A stretch of DNA of 64,000 bases from Alectoria sarmentosa (taxonomy: Eukaryota; Ascomycota; Lecanoromycetes; Lecanorales; Parmeliaceae), in assembly GCA_009733775.1 (NCBI GenBank), contig WOGZ01000178.1:1-64000 (forward strand), given 5' to 3'. The notes beneath the pieces are model-generated. The model made no database searches, had not been told where the DNA came from, and saw nothing but the letters and a program-made list of their open reading frames with translations. A program made the translations under genes and the position numbers. Position 1 is the first letter of the stretch. Each line of letters opens with the position of its first letter. Below, one piece after another: positions 1 to 11,944 of the stretch.

Positions 1-3000
1 ATTTTAATTAATATAACATTAACGAAGATAAATTCGATAATGCAAAAAACGTAATAAAAAAAATTTATAAAAGGTATTTAAATAAATCAAGATAAAAAGA
101 TTAAATATTATTCGATTGAATTAACGATTGATTTATAAAAAAAAAAAAATTATTCATTTTTTCTCTTCTTTTTTCTTTTCTCACAATCGTCGTTGTTATA
201 ATAAACGATAACGATTATATATAATTTTCGATTATTGTGCGTGCGTTTTCACGTTATTTTTTCAACGACAAAATCGATCGATGTCGACGATAATGACGTG
301 TTGATTTAAGATTTAAATAAACACGCGGCCTTCGTTATTCATATTATGAACATCTTTTGAAGTTTTTTAACGTCGTTTTAAGATTTCGTTATCGTTATTG
401 TTAATTTTATTTAATATTATATATATAATAACTTATAAAAAAAGATTATTTAAGACATTATTAAAACACATATGAATTTTAAATAAGATTTAGCGTTTAT
501 AATTCGATTCGATTTGAAAGATTTCGTTTAATTATATCATTTAATTTTTGCGATTCTTTTTTCGCTCGAAATATGAAATATTAAATAATATTAAATATTT
601 AAATGTTTTAATAACGATTATAACGTCAAATCTTTATTAAATTACGTTATTTTTAAACGTTTAAAACGATAAAACATTATAATATCGACGATGTTATAAA
701 CGAATTTTTCACGATATATTATTATCTTTATTATCGTTAACTTTTTTTAATTGAAAATGATTATTAATTAAATGTTTCGAAAATATAAAATAAATTATAA
801 ACACACTTTTTCGATTTTTATAACGTTAAAACATCGCTTTTTAAGAGAAGAGAATAATGTTATAAGCGTATTTTATATTTTTAATAAAGCTAATTTTTCT
901 TTAACATTATATTTCTTTAATATTTTTCAATTAAGCTTAACGTGATTTAATAAAAACATTTATTTTTATATAAATGTTTTTTTTTATATATATACTTTCT
1001 TCTCACTTAGTTGTCTTATTTAATACATTTATATAATATAACTTTATATTAATTTTAACAAATGTAATCTTTTAATATAAATTAAAATCGTATTATATAT
1101 ATAATGTTTAATATCAACTTATCATCGATTAATCTCAATTTATATGATTTAATTAACGACATTATTAATAATTTATGTTTTTTAACATAATTTATATTTA
1201 TAAAGTTTTTTATTAAAACTTTTTTATTTATTAAACAATTTATATTAATCGATTTTTTTTGAATATGTACGTATTTTTGAAAATTCAATTATCTTTTTTA
1301 TTTCAATTCTTCGATAAAATCGTAAAAAAAGAGAATAACGATAACGAGGTTTTTCGAATTCGTCGTTTATAATTATTTTATTCTTATACGCATTTGATTT
1401 TCGATTTCTCTAAAAGCGAGTTTATCAAAAAATTAATTTCATAAAAGAATTTATATTTATTTTTGAAATTTCGAATTCGAAAACTGTTAACTTAATAACG
1501 AATTTTTTTTTCGTCGATTATTTAACGAGCTTATACGTATCGAAAACGTTATCGTTATAATGTTTATATTTAAATTTTAAACATTTATAACATCGTTTTT
1601 GCTTTTTTAACGCTTATACTTAATATTTTGATATTCGATATTGATTTTCAAATTTTATAAATTCGATAAATTGATTTTTTTCAATTTAAAGATGTGAGTT
1701 CGACGTTATCGAAAAGCTTTTTTGATTTTTTAATGTTATCGTAAATGTTTTTTTTAACATTTTTTTCTTGAAAACAATTTTACGTGTTTTATCGTTGATT
1801 CGAAATTTTATATCAAATTAACGTAATCGGGTTATAAAAACAAAAAAATCGATGAAGATGATATCATTTATGATTTTATTTCTCAATCGTTAAAAGATTA
1901 ATTTTTTTAAATGATTTCGTTTTGACGAATGAATGAGATTTAAAAAAAAAAGTTAATAATAAAGCGAACGTAAAAGATAAAGAAGAATTCTTTGAAATTT
2001 TTAACATTTATTACAAATTTGAGATTTTAAAGTTTTATTTTCGCCTTTTATTTTCGATTAATTTTTATAAATAACGAATTAAAATCGTATATTATTTTAT
2101 CAACATTAAAATAATAATTTAAAATCGTAATATTAATAAATTTGATTTTAATTACATTATAAACGACGTTTTCACAATAATCGCGAATATAATTAATCTT
2201 ATTTTATTTATTCGAATACAATTTTCAATTATTACGAAATTTGAAATTCAACTTTATATATTAAGTTTTATAAAATTTGTTTTCTTTCGTATCGTGAAAC
2301 TTTTTAACGTTAAATTATTTATTTTTTAATTTATCGAAAATAAAATCTATTATAGTAGAAATGTTACAATGAAAACTTTTATATGTTATTTTAAATATCG
2401 TTATACTCATCGATGTTATAACACGTTTAATGAATTTAAAACGTTAATCGTTATTAAAATTCACATATTTTATTTCTTTAAAATTCTTTTCGATAATGAT
2501 TTTTGCGTTTAATTCTTTTTTGAAATTCAATATTTTCTTAATTCGATCGTTAATCAAATCGCGATATTTTTTTCGCAGATATCGCAATCTCTTAACTTCT
2601 TCTTATTATTTTTTTAATATAATAATAAATTTCTTTAATTATTACGTTATAAATGCAAGATGTTGTTTATCAAAATAAACATTTTAAATAAAATTCGAAA
2701 TCTATTCGTGATAAATAACGATATTAATAATTATCGTTCGAATCGTATTATATCACTCTTTTAAATGTTGAAAAACGCTCTTCAAAAAGCGTTTATTAAT
2801 TTATATTTTTTTAAATAAAAATTTTTCTTTTTCTTTAACACTGTCGTTAATATCTTTAAATAATACGAATTCTCTTTCAAATTCGTTTAATTCAATTATA
2901 TATCGTCGCGATTTGATATCGCGAGATTTTTTTCCCTTTCGTTTCTTTTTGAATAAACATTTACGATTCGAATCTTTTAATTTTTCGAATAATGAAGGTG

Positions 3001-3480
3001 TTTTTTATATAAAATTTAATTAAATAATTTAACTTTGAAAAAGATTTATTATAAACCTTTAAAACATAAAAAACGAAGAATTAAAAATCTTAATCTCGTT
3101 TTTTATTAATTTTTTTAATAAAAAGAAATCTTTTATTATTATATTAAAAACGTTAAATTTAACAAATTTTTTTTTTTTATATAACGAGTAAACTTCACTT
3201 GATTCCGTGAATAACAAATGAATTTCATTCAATTTATTCTTTTTTCGTTTTCGTTTTCGTTTTCATTAACGTCGAATGCGTCGATATTATAATAATAATG
3301 TTATTATATTTACGCAGTGCGCACGCACAACAAAATTTATGCGCATATTCATTTCGATTCGATGATCAACTTGCAAGTCATTGTCACTTTAAAAAAATAA
3401 TTAAAATTATGTTAAAGATTACACATAAAATTGAATAATGTTTAAACGTGATTTGAATGAAATTTTAATTATAAAGTTTT
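1..3480. repeat. AT-rich, RIP-like decayed repeat block (left edge)
   Basis: Nearly all A/T, with the remaining G and C concentrated in CpG. Every frame is broken by stops and only tiny chance ORFs exist. This is the usual product of RIP on transposable elements in Pezizomycotina. The only recognisable structure is a decayed LTR (separate entry). The change to normal composition lies near 3480-3600. I could identify no transposase or reverse transcriptase in it. The element types are unknown apart from the LTR. Confidence 0.8.
858..1060 (+). repeat. Decayed LTR of the same family as the 52926-57786 element
   Basis: It starts with TGTTATAAGCGTA and ends in TTTTAACA, as do the 175-bp LTRs at 52926 and 57612. 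It shares the inner block CTTAACGTGATTTA and the 3' stretch ending TATATAAT..TTTTAACA. A purine-rich tract ending in GAATAA lies immediately upstream, in the position of the polypurine tract seen before 57612 (there G-rich, here A-mutated). It is 203 bp, longer than the intact LTRs, and strongly diverged. Family membership is likely; whether it is a solo LTR or the 3' end of an element running off the left edge cannot be decided. Confidence 0.55.
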
Positions 3481-4230
3481 AAGTATAAATGCATGCATGC
3501 AGAAGTAAAAGTTTAGGTTATGATTTGATACGCTAGTGTAGGGCTGAGCTATAGAGCTAGCCTTGGTTCATAATGAGCCGCAGTATCGAAGGGCGAACCA
3601 TGACAAATTTAATTCAATTCAATCCAATTTATTTATTTTCAAATAATTTCAATGTTAATTTTATTCTTTTCACACGATTATAAATCTTAATTCAACTCGA
3701 AGTTCCCAACAACGGACGTGAAAAAAACAGCCAAGCTAAGCTGCCTCAAAAGTTCCATTTTTCATTTGACCGCTTTGCCCGAGAGAGAGGAGAGAGGGGT
3801 TGCGGACTCTCGGATTGAGGAAGAGGGGGGGAAAAGGGGGGGGGGGGGGGGGTGGGGGATGACTCGATGTATTTAAAGCCAGGACAGCGGCCGAAATTGC
3901 TGCAAAGCCTCTCCATTAGTTAGTTACCTAGGGCGTTGCAAAGGATATGTTTTCACAGCTGAAGGAATGACAGCCGGGATCTCACACAAGGAGGAAGGTA
4001 GGGTTCGAAGCTCATGGACATTAATTGATAGACCCACTTTTTTATTGACGTATCAACGTACACTTATACTTGTGATCTAATGTGCATAAATGATAATTAC
4101 AAAATTCTCTTTCAAAATGTTGGTCTCAGTCCGTATGCACAGTTTCCGCCCTCTCGGCGAGCGCCTTCGACACCCTTCCGTGGGCGGAATATACACCACG
4201 AACCAGCCGCCTAGGCCCCGCCTTCTCCAA
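3481..4230. other. Transition zone downstream of EFR3, no gene seen
   Basis: Composition changes from AT-rich to normal. It contains a GA-rich/poly-G tract at about 3781-3857, including a run of about 17 G interrupted by one T. No coding frame with family resemblance is seen. The part nearest 4230 presumably holds the EFR3 3' UTR and polyadenylation signals. Confidence 0.5.
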
Positions 4231-7200
4231 TCAATAAGGCGGTCTTCCCACCCCACCTCCAATTCTCCTCCTCTCACCCACCGACACCGCATCAATACTC
4301 CCCAACAGTGCATGGACATCCACGCCCCTCTTCCTTCCAATGCTTGCGTGCTTCGACTGCTTGACTTCATTTGGCAAGGGCTCCCTGGCTTGGTGCTGTT
4401 GCTGTGGCTGCATGGGTGGAATTCCTACGCTGAGCGGCCTCGTGGGGAAGGCTGTGACATTCGCCGGCAACGGCGGCACTGGCGGCACTTCATCCTCAAC
4501 AAATTCCTCGCCTGAGAGGCGCGGATGGACAATTTCGCCCCTCAAGGCTGCAGCATTCGCGTTCGGATCTTCGCCAGAGCTGGAAGTGGACGGACGTCGT
4601 AGGGAGCGAGGAGTGGAGGATTTGCCTGGGGACATCTCCCCAGACTGCGGTCGAGAGCGAGGATGGGTCACCCAGCTGGTGCGGGAGTGGGTGCTTGAGG
4701 CTGCGTGGTTGGAAACAGGTGCAGGTGGATTGCTGGGAGTGGTCTCTGCCAGTGGATTGGGAGCGGGTGGGGGGAGAGGACGGGCGAGGTCGCCTTCAGA
4801 GGCAGACTCGAAACCCTCGACGCTGACAACAGACTCGGAGCTAGATGAAATACTTCTGTGGCCGTTATTTTCCGAAGGGGTGAATTCGTGGCGAGCGGTG
4901 CTGCTGCGAAGAGGACTTGCGCCCCGAACGTTCAGGGTACCGCCGGCGAGAACACGTTTGAGATCGTCAACACGAAGAGTTGTATTCTGATCTGAGCTAC
5001 TGATAGGAGTTGGAGAGCCAGTATCGTGTGCGCTGGAGCGGCGCTGCTGGTTTTGGAAGGCAAAGTTCAAGGCTTGTGGCTGCGAGATGTCATTTTCATT
5101 GGGAAGGGAGCGAGTGTGGACGGCACTGCGGTCTCCATTTGGTGAGATACCTCTGGGGCTTTGGCCATTGACACCGAGGTATTTGGATAGGTTCGTCCCA
5201 TTCCTCGAGTTAAGGGAGATGGTGCGTGTTGATTCTTTCTCGACATTGGCAATGCAAAGCTCCTTAGACCAATCTGAGAGCATGACATCTACTATTCTGG
5301 GAGGAAGTTCGTGGGTAATCCCATTCGAAGAGGTTGACGCGAGACCTTGAGAGGAAATTGGGGGCAAAATAAAGACTCGCCCAGGCGAAGCTGGAGGACT
5401 TGTAGGAGGCGAAGCTACCGTGCTAGCATAGGATTCCGCGATACGATCAACCATGGCAGGACGCGAGTCGAAAGGCTTTAGCGACTCTGTTTGCAGCAGA
5501 GGTAATGGAATCTTTTCCGAAAGAGGGCGCGATGCAGCTGACATAATTTGCTCCAATGGTAAGGGTGGTACCTGAATCGCATCTAACCACAACCCATGTT
5601 GTTTCCGCCTCGAGATCTCGCTTCGGACCGCAAAGCCCACGTGCGACGTGTCAAAGTCGAACTTGTCGCATAGGGTCCAAAAGTATCCATGCACTAGACT
5701 GCCAATATTCAATTTCGCAATGGGCGTCGATATCAGCTCGTCCACGTTGATATCTTCTTGAAGTCGCATGATCATTGGCAATCCTGTCTTGACGGCGTTA
5801 ACGCCCAGCTTTTCAACAAGTCTAACGAGGAGAAGATGAATCAGCAGCAGGTCAGACCCGGATTCTGGCGCCTCGATAGCGTTGTCATATATAGCTAAGT
5901 GGAGCAACTGTAGGAAAGTTGACTTGGCTGGCTTGCTGGTCTTTTCGCTCCTCGATGCAGTAGAGACAGCTCTTCTTATCATTGTGTCTCGCCTGCTGCT
6001 ATTGACATCTGCCTTTGAGGGAGTCCTTAAGAGCTTGCGTTTGTCCTCCAGGACGCGAAGATCGTTGGAGCTCATCTCCAGCCGGAGCCATGTCAGAAGT
6101 GCATCAACGTAGGCTCTTCTGACCCTCCTGTCTTCATCTCGGATGAGCCATTGAGTGCCCTCCCATATCTGCACGCCAACTCGATTGCGTCCGATTGCGG
6201 CACCGCCATTGATAGTGCCCTTCATGTTGGCTACCGTGAGCACTTCCTTGATTGCTTTGAGCGCTGTAACCCGTGCCGTGCCAAAGGAAAAGAACTCATC
6301 AGTGTCTGGATTTTCTTGCAAATGCACGGAAGCTTGGATAGCCCTTGCAGCTGCCTGAGGGTCTTCGATGGCTGCGGCTGCTGTCGCGACACCTGACATG
6401 GGAGAAGGCTTCAGTCGAAGTAGGATGGCAGTGATCATATCCGAGATTTGGTCCGAATAGTAGACATGGGTTGCTAGATCGCCAATGCATCTGTGCAACC
6501 TCGAAAGTAGCTCTTGCCGATTTGATGACGGCAATGACTCCTCGGCTTTCGTACCGTTTGTCTCTCCTTTGCCGTGTGACGCTGGCCCATCGATCAGATC
6601 CTCCGTGCCCTTGAAAAGATCAATGGCGTCCGTCTGCTGATGATGCGGTAACACGTTCGATCCTTTACCGCCTAGCTGGAGGAGGAGGAGAATGTGCTGC
6701 ACCAGGCCCAGTAGTACGTCCATTACACTCAGCCCAATCATGTTGATATTCGATCGGAGTAGCCATCCCACCAAAGACACGAGAAGTAATTGTTGTTCCA
6801 TGTTCTCCTCAGCGATGGGACTCCTAACCAGTGTTTCCATCACTGTTACTAGTATGACAAAGCGATCCTGCACAGGCGCCCATCTAGTGCACATCTCCAT
6901 CAACGTAGTTGCCCAGCTCCCATTGTGGACCGATCTTGTGCTGTTACTCATCCCTGGCCGTCGCTGCGGTACCGTGCAAATGAATTTCAGCATCGCTCCA
7001 GTAGCCAGCCGTATCTGCGCGCGGTTGTTGGCCATGAATATTTGCTTGAAGCTCCGTAAAGCCTGCAATCCCACTTCTTCCTCAGCCAGTCTATCTGCAT
7101 CGTCCGCAGTGCCGATTATAGCGCCAGAATTAGGTCTCGAACTTCCATCAGCAGTCTGGACTGTAGCGATGCTCATCCGTCTCCTAAGGGCTTGTTTTTC

Positions 7201-7978
7201 GTCTTTGGTCTCCACCTCCTCGACCTTCCGCTGTAATTCACGCAAATGCTCCTCATCTCCCGATTGCAGGTTCTGCAGAATGACTGGCATTACGATATTC
7301 ATTTGTCTCCCTCCATCCGCGCCTACAGCCTCAGAAGACGTGATACTTTTCACTGCCCGCAGCCCTGCGCTCCTCCATCTTATTGCTATTGGCGCCGTCA
7401 GTCCACCTTTTGGCTGCACAGGCGTCTTGAGCGCTGCGTAGCTTGCGTATGTCCTTACAATATCCTCGTATCGTCCGATATGCTGTTGATCTGCAGCAAG
7501 CGTAGCGACATCTTGATGCTCGCAGAAAGCTTCGAAGGTCGGTACTGACTCCTCCACCATAGACAGATCTTTCGAGCGAAGGACGGTTCCGAGAATCCGG
7601 AGAATGTAGGGCGCGTAGAGGGGGAGGTCTCGAGGAAGCTTCTCAATGAGCGCTTGTAGTATCTTGAGTGTAACCTGTACATTGCTGCTCACATCTCTGT
7701 CAGCCTCATTATGACCAATTGATGAGCGCCCATAGATTTTCTGAACCCGCCTACCCTATTTTCCCCTTTGAGACATCACTGACAGCCTTTTTTTCCAAGA
7801 AATCCCCAACCTTCTGAAGCTTGCTCCTCCTCGTGCTTGCATAGTAGAGCAAGTAGCTTAGTTCACTCGAGTTGGGCTTCATATCCAGCACAGTTTTCTG
7901 GAAAGCGGGATAGCATTTGAGGATCAAGACCTGGTGCTTTGGGCGACACTTCTGTCGCACAGCATGGGCGGCGAACAT
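4231..7978 (-). CDS. EFR3: EFR3 homolog, plasma-membrane PI4-kinase scaffold
   Basis: EFR3 anchors the phosphatidylinositol 4-kinase Stt4 complex at the plasma membrane. Two exons: 7978-7755 and 7684-4231, with a 70-bp GT-AG intron whose removal restores the family sequence KGKIG|NVQVTLKILQALIEK. The total is 3678 nt, 1225 aa. The N-terminus carries the EFR3 signature VRQKCRPKHQVLILKCYP (residues 7-24) and SSELSYLLYYASTRRSKLQK. The rest of the first half is helical-repeat-like and the last 400 residues are Ser/Pro-rich and low complexity, as in other fungal EFR3. The start was set at ATG 7978; the open frame runs a few codons further upstream but only from a TTG. It is followed at 775 bp by tef1 on the same strand. 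It appears intact. Confidence 0.93.
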
Positions 7979-8753
7979 AGTGGGGATTCTCAAATCTGAG
8001 AAAGCTGCAGACGAGTGGGTAGATTACCAGTTGAATATAAACAAAGAGTGTATGTATCCGCTTTTGCGCTGACCAGAACATGAAGACCCAAGAAGATTAG
8101 AAGTACACAAAATGTAGCACAAGCGCATACTGTCACAAAAAAAGACGTCGGCGTTGCTCGCTCTTCATCAGATCTCTGACTGTCTGCAGTCACAGTCAGC
8201 ACATTGGATAGTTCGAGATGCCGGGGATGAGGGGCAGACTTCGGGCTTGGCAACCGCGTGGCGGCATTTCGGACTCGTACCACTCCGAGTCAATGCGTAA
8301 GGACTCCAACTCTGCTTCAAAGTGTTACGACTGCATGTATACTTCAAAGGTAGATCTAACGATGAGAGAGCGTCTGTCATTATCCATCTTCACATCAGAG
8401 CAGAGTCAAGAATCCAAGCAATTGCCTCTATAAGCTTGAATTGTTCTAGCAGACAGAGATCTATCTAACAAGCCATTGAAGCAAAGTCCCCCTTTCATCT
8501 CATCATTTTGTTGTCGAACATAGGAAAAATGATGTCTCATCTGATCGTCGCCGAGATTCGTAAGACCGTTGCCGCATGCAGGTTATAATGGAAGACGCCA
8601 AGGGAAGAAGTAGAAGGGTATGACAACAGTGTAGTGAAGACAGCGCTAGAATGAACCACGATGCCACCATGCCTGACGTAAAACTATCAGTCATGTTGTA
8701 CCATCGCCCACCACAAACACCTCTCGCTTTTCAACTTAATGTCACACAATCCT
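7979..8753. other. Intergenic, EFR3 promoter and tef1 3' region
   Basis: No coding frame here resembles a known family; the short ORFs on both strands are not supported by composition or similarity. The interval must hold the EFR3 promoter/5' UTR (side near 7979) and the tef1 3' UTR (side near 8753). Confidence 0.5.
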
Positions 8754-10561
8754 CTATTTCTTGCCAGTGGCCTTCTGGGCGGCCTTGGTGACCTTACCAC
8801 CGGATTTCTCGGTCTTGACCACGGACTTGATGACACCGACAGCAACGGTCTAGAACAAAATGTAAGTACGTGTTCGAGGAATGGAGAGTAGAAAAAGAGC
8901 AAGTTATACCTGTCTCATGTCGCGGACGGCGAAACGTCCTAGAGGTGGGTAGTCGGTGAAAGCCTCGACACACATTGGCTTGGAGGGAACCATCTTGACG
9001 ATGGCGGCATCGCCAGACTTGATGAACTTGGGAGCGTTTTCAATGGATTTACCGGTACGACGGTCAATCTTCTCCAAGAGCTCAGAGAATTTGCAGGCAA
9101 TGTGAGCAGTGTGGCAGTCGAGCACCGGTGCGTAACCGGCACCGACCTGGCCAGGGTGGTTGAGAACAATGACCTGGGCGTTGAAGGAGTCGGCCCCCTT
9201 GGGAGGGTCAGACTTGGAGTCACCAGCAACGTTACCACGACGAATCTCTTTGACTGAAACGTTCTTCACGTTAAAGCCGACGTTGTCTCCTGGCTGACCC
9301 TCGACAAGCTGCTCGTGGTGCATCTCGACGGACTTGACTTCAGTGGTCACGTTGGCGGGAGCGAAGGTCACAACCTAGGTAAGGAAAGATCAGTACACGA
9401 TAATGGAAGCGGACGTCGGGCTTGCTTACCATGCCGGCCTTGATGATACCAGTTTCAACACGTCCGACGGGAACCGTGCCGATACCACCAATCTTGTAGA
9501 CATCCTGGAGGGGAAGACGAAGGGGCTTGTCGGTAGGACGGGATGGGGGGTCAATGGCATCGATGGCCTCCAAAAGGGTCTTGCCAGTGGTCTTGGTCTT
9601 GGTTTCTTTCTCCCAACCCTTGTACCATGGGCAGTTGGGGGACTCATCAATCATATTGTCGCCGTTGAAGCCGGAGATAGGAACGAAAGGAACGGTCTTG
9701 GGGTTGTAGCCGACCTTCTTGATGAAGTTGGAGGTTTCCTTGATGATCTCGTTGTATCGGTCGCCGGACCACTTGGCAGTGTCCATTTTGTTGATGGCAA
9801 CAATGAGTTGCTTGACACCAAGGGTGTAGGCAAGGAGGGCGTGCTCGCGAGTCTGTCCATCCTTGGAGATACCAGCTTCGAACTCACCAGTACCGGCGGC
9901 GATAATGAGGATAGCGCAGTCGGCCTGAGAGGTACCAGTGATCATGTTCTTGATGAAGTCACGGTGACCAGGTGCATCTGTAGAAGACCGTCAGTACTAT
10001 TCCCGACTCGGGAAACGCGTTTCGGTGAGCTGTACCAATGACTGTGACGTAGTATTTGGGAGTCTCGAATTTCCATAGCGCAATGTCGATGGTGATACCA
10101 CGCTCACGCTCGGCCTTTAGTTTGTCGAGAACCCATGCGTACTTGAAGGAGCCCTTGCCCAACTCGGCGGCTTCCTACAGGGGTGGTCAGCACTTGTTAT
10201 GTCGCTGTGTTGCGCCCCTGCGATAAGGAAATTTTGCGCGGGGCAATTCTTGCCCCGCCAAATCCGAAGGTGACTCAAAACATCGCGGCAAGGCTTCATG
10301 ACCCAGCAATAATAGTGTAGACGTACCTTCTCGAATTTCTCGATGGTACGCTTATCGATACCTCCGCACTTGTAGATCAAATGACCTGGTATTTATGAGC
10401 GTGTTATAAGGATATGAGGATGGCTCTCGGCTGTACCGGTGGTTGTCGATTTTCCGCTGCTCTGGTCAGCGCACAACAATGGTTGAAGCCTTATCAATGG
10501 TATCATACCTGTCTACGTGGCCGATGACGACCACGTTGATGTGCATCTTCTCTTTACCCAT
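8754..10561 (-). CDS. tef1: Translation elongation factor 1-alpha
   Basis: GTPase that delivers aminoacyl-tRNA to the ribosome. Seven exons: 10561-10509, 10456-10437, 10385-10327, 10174-10036, 9977-9430, 9374-8910, 8849-8754. All six introns are GT-AG (52, 51, 152, 58, 55 and 60 bp). The total is 1380 nt, 459 aa, the normal fungal length. Visible motifs: MGKEKMHINVVVIGHVDSGK at the N-terminus (G1 loop GHVDSGKS split by intron 1), DAPGH (G3, split by intron 4), NKMD (G4), and the C-terminal KAAQKATGKK. Exon 2 is only 20 nt. Intron 3 is the long variable intron used in fungal barcoding and contains a perfect hairpin (separate entry). The coding frame is intact, as expected for an essential gene. 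Confidence 0.98.
10238..10258. repeat. Hairpin in tef1 intron 3
   Basis: A 9-bp perfect inverted repeat, GCGGGGCAA and TTGCCCCGC, with a 3-nt loop lies inside the 152-bp third intron. GGGGCAA/TTGCCCC elements recur in tef1 introns of many ascomycetes, so this supports the gene call. Whether the stem affects splicing is unknown. Confidence 0.7.
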
Positions 10562-11944
10562 GATTGCTGTATTGTCGTTGAACGGATTCGGTGTATAAGT
10601 AGGGCGGATCTTTTGGAATGAGGGATCTGTATCTTTCAGTCAGCTATTGATGAAGCAGAAGGTGAGAGTAATGGTGCGCACTGCTCAGGTATTCTTGCTT
10701 GAAGAATGGTATGAAGCTGACAAAGAAGAAAGAAAAAAAGAAGAAGAGTAAGAGGGATGGATGAGTGAGGAGTTTTATGTGCGCTGCCCACGGCTAAATT
10801 CTTGATCTAGTCCGAATGTGGAAACGAGGGGATCTTTGCCATAAAACTTCGCCACTTTAAAGTATGACTCCTTGGGCTACAAGTGTTGTGCATTACCGGT
10901 GGATAAGTGTATTTATTCATGGATGAATCACATTATCAATGTATGATATGTACCACCTGTAGATGCCACGATCATCATCCATGAATCATACAATTACTCA
11001 GAATGCCGAATCACTCCTTTCATGGAACAAACATTCATCAATCACACATACTTTTCATGGATAAATCATCTTGTTCGTGAACTTAGCAGAAAAGAATTAC
11101 AGGATCATGGGAACTGTCCTTTTTGTTCTTCCCTGTTTGCATTTTCAATCATCGCTTCAAGATGAGATGCTGATGGGAATGAGTGATAACATTTGGAGGT
11201 GCCCCGAATCGATAGAGAGCTGAGACCCCGAAAACCAACCCCCGAAAATCCGACGAATTTCCACTTATTTACTCTACGATGCTCCCACCCGAGCAGCCCC
11301 GTCAAAAGTAATCCCATTTGTTGCGTAGCGATAAAGTACGAATTATCTCGTCTGCGAAGAAACGCGGCTACTCTATCTAACTGAAATTATATAATTTTAA
11401 TGAGACCTTTGATCTTACAAATAAAGCGTTTCATCCATGAAAGGTACATGTTATTGATGGAAAATGCCCACGAGATCGGTGCTAAGCCGCGATGAAAAGT
11501 ACACGCTCGATGATTAAACGTCTTCTCCACGGATGAGGATATCCACGGATGATGTGCATCAGTCGTAGACTAGAATCTGCTCAAAGCTCGGATGCTTAGT
11601 TTGATACTGCTCTATCGCGCGAAAGTTAGTTAGTAAGGCCCCCAAACAGTCGGCTTTGTTCGAGGCTAGCTTCGAGTAGTAGACTGAGGCAAGTGCAAAG
11701 TAAGCAAAAGCCTTCAAGCCCCTCGAATGGCTGCCTTTTTCGGCTATGTATTTTCAGTCCTTCATGCAACCTCGGTCCCGGTCCATTTCGCCTTCTTTCG
11801 GTATGGGGACTAGGCTTCCGTTACCATATATGCTTGGTCTTCAAGCCATGGTCCTGGTGTGTCATTGTTCCTACTCCTGTCTCACGGGAGGCGCTCCTAG
11901 AATACCTGTCAGCCGGCTAATGACTCAATCCAGACCCACTTTGA
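10562..11944. promoter_or_regulatory. tef1 upstream region with recurring TTCATGGATRAATCA-like motifs
   Basis: No gene seen. On the minus strand the first 200 bases upstream of tef1 are pyrimidine-rich (plus-strand run of GAAGAAAGAAAAAAAGAAGAAG near 10715-10745), typical of highly expressed fungal promoters. Further out, a motif close to TTCATGGATGAATCA or its complement occurs at about 10915, 10976, 11019, 11053 and 11432, with shorter GGATGA relatives near 11525-11550. The nearest gene start is tef1 and the far side is the SEC39 3' end, so any promoter function here would serve tef1. The function of the motif is inference. Confidence 0.4.

Noticed and set aside
6692..7441. 249-codon plus-strand ORF over EFR3
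   Set aside because: Antisense shadow of the EFR3 coding exon, no family resemblance of its own.
9403..10041. 212-codon plus-strand ORF over tef1
   Set aside because: Exact antisense of conserved tef1 exons; open only because of codon bias in the real gene.
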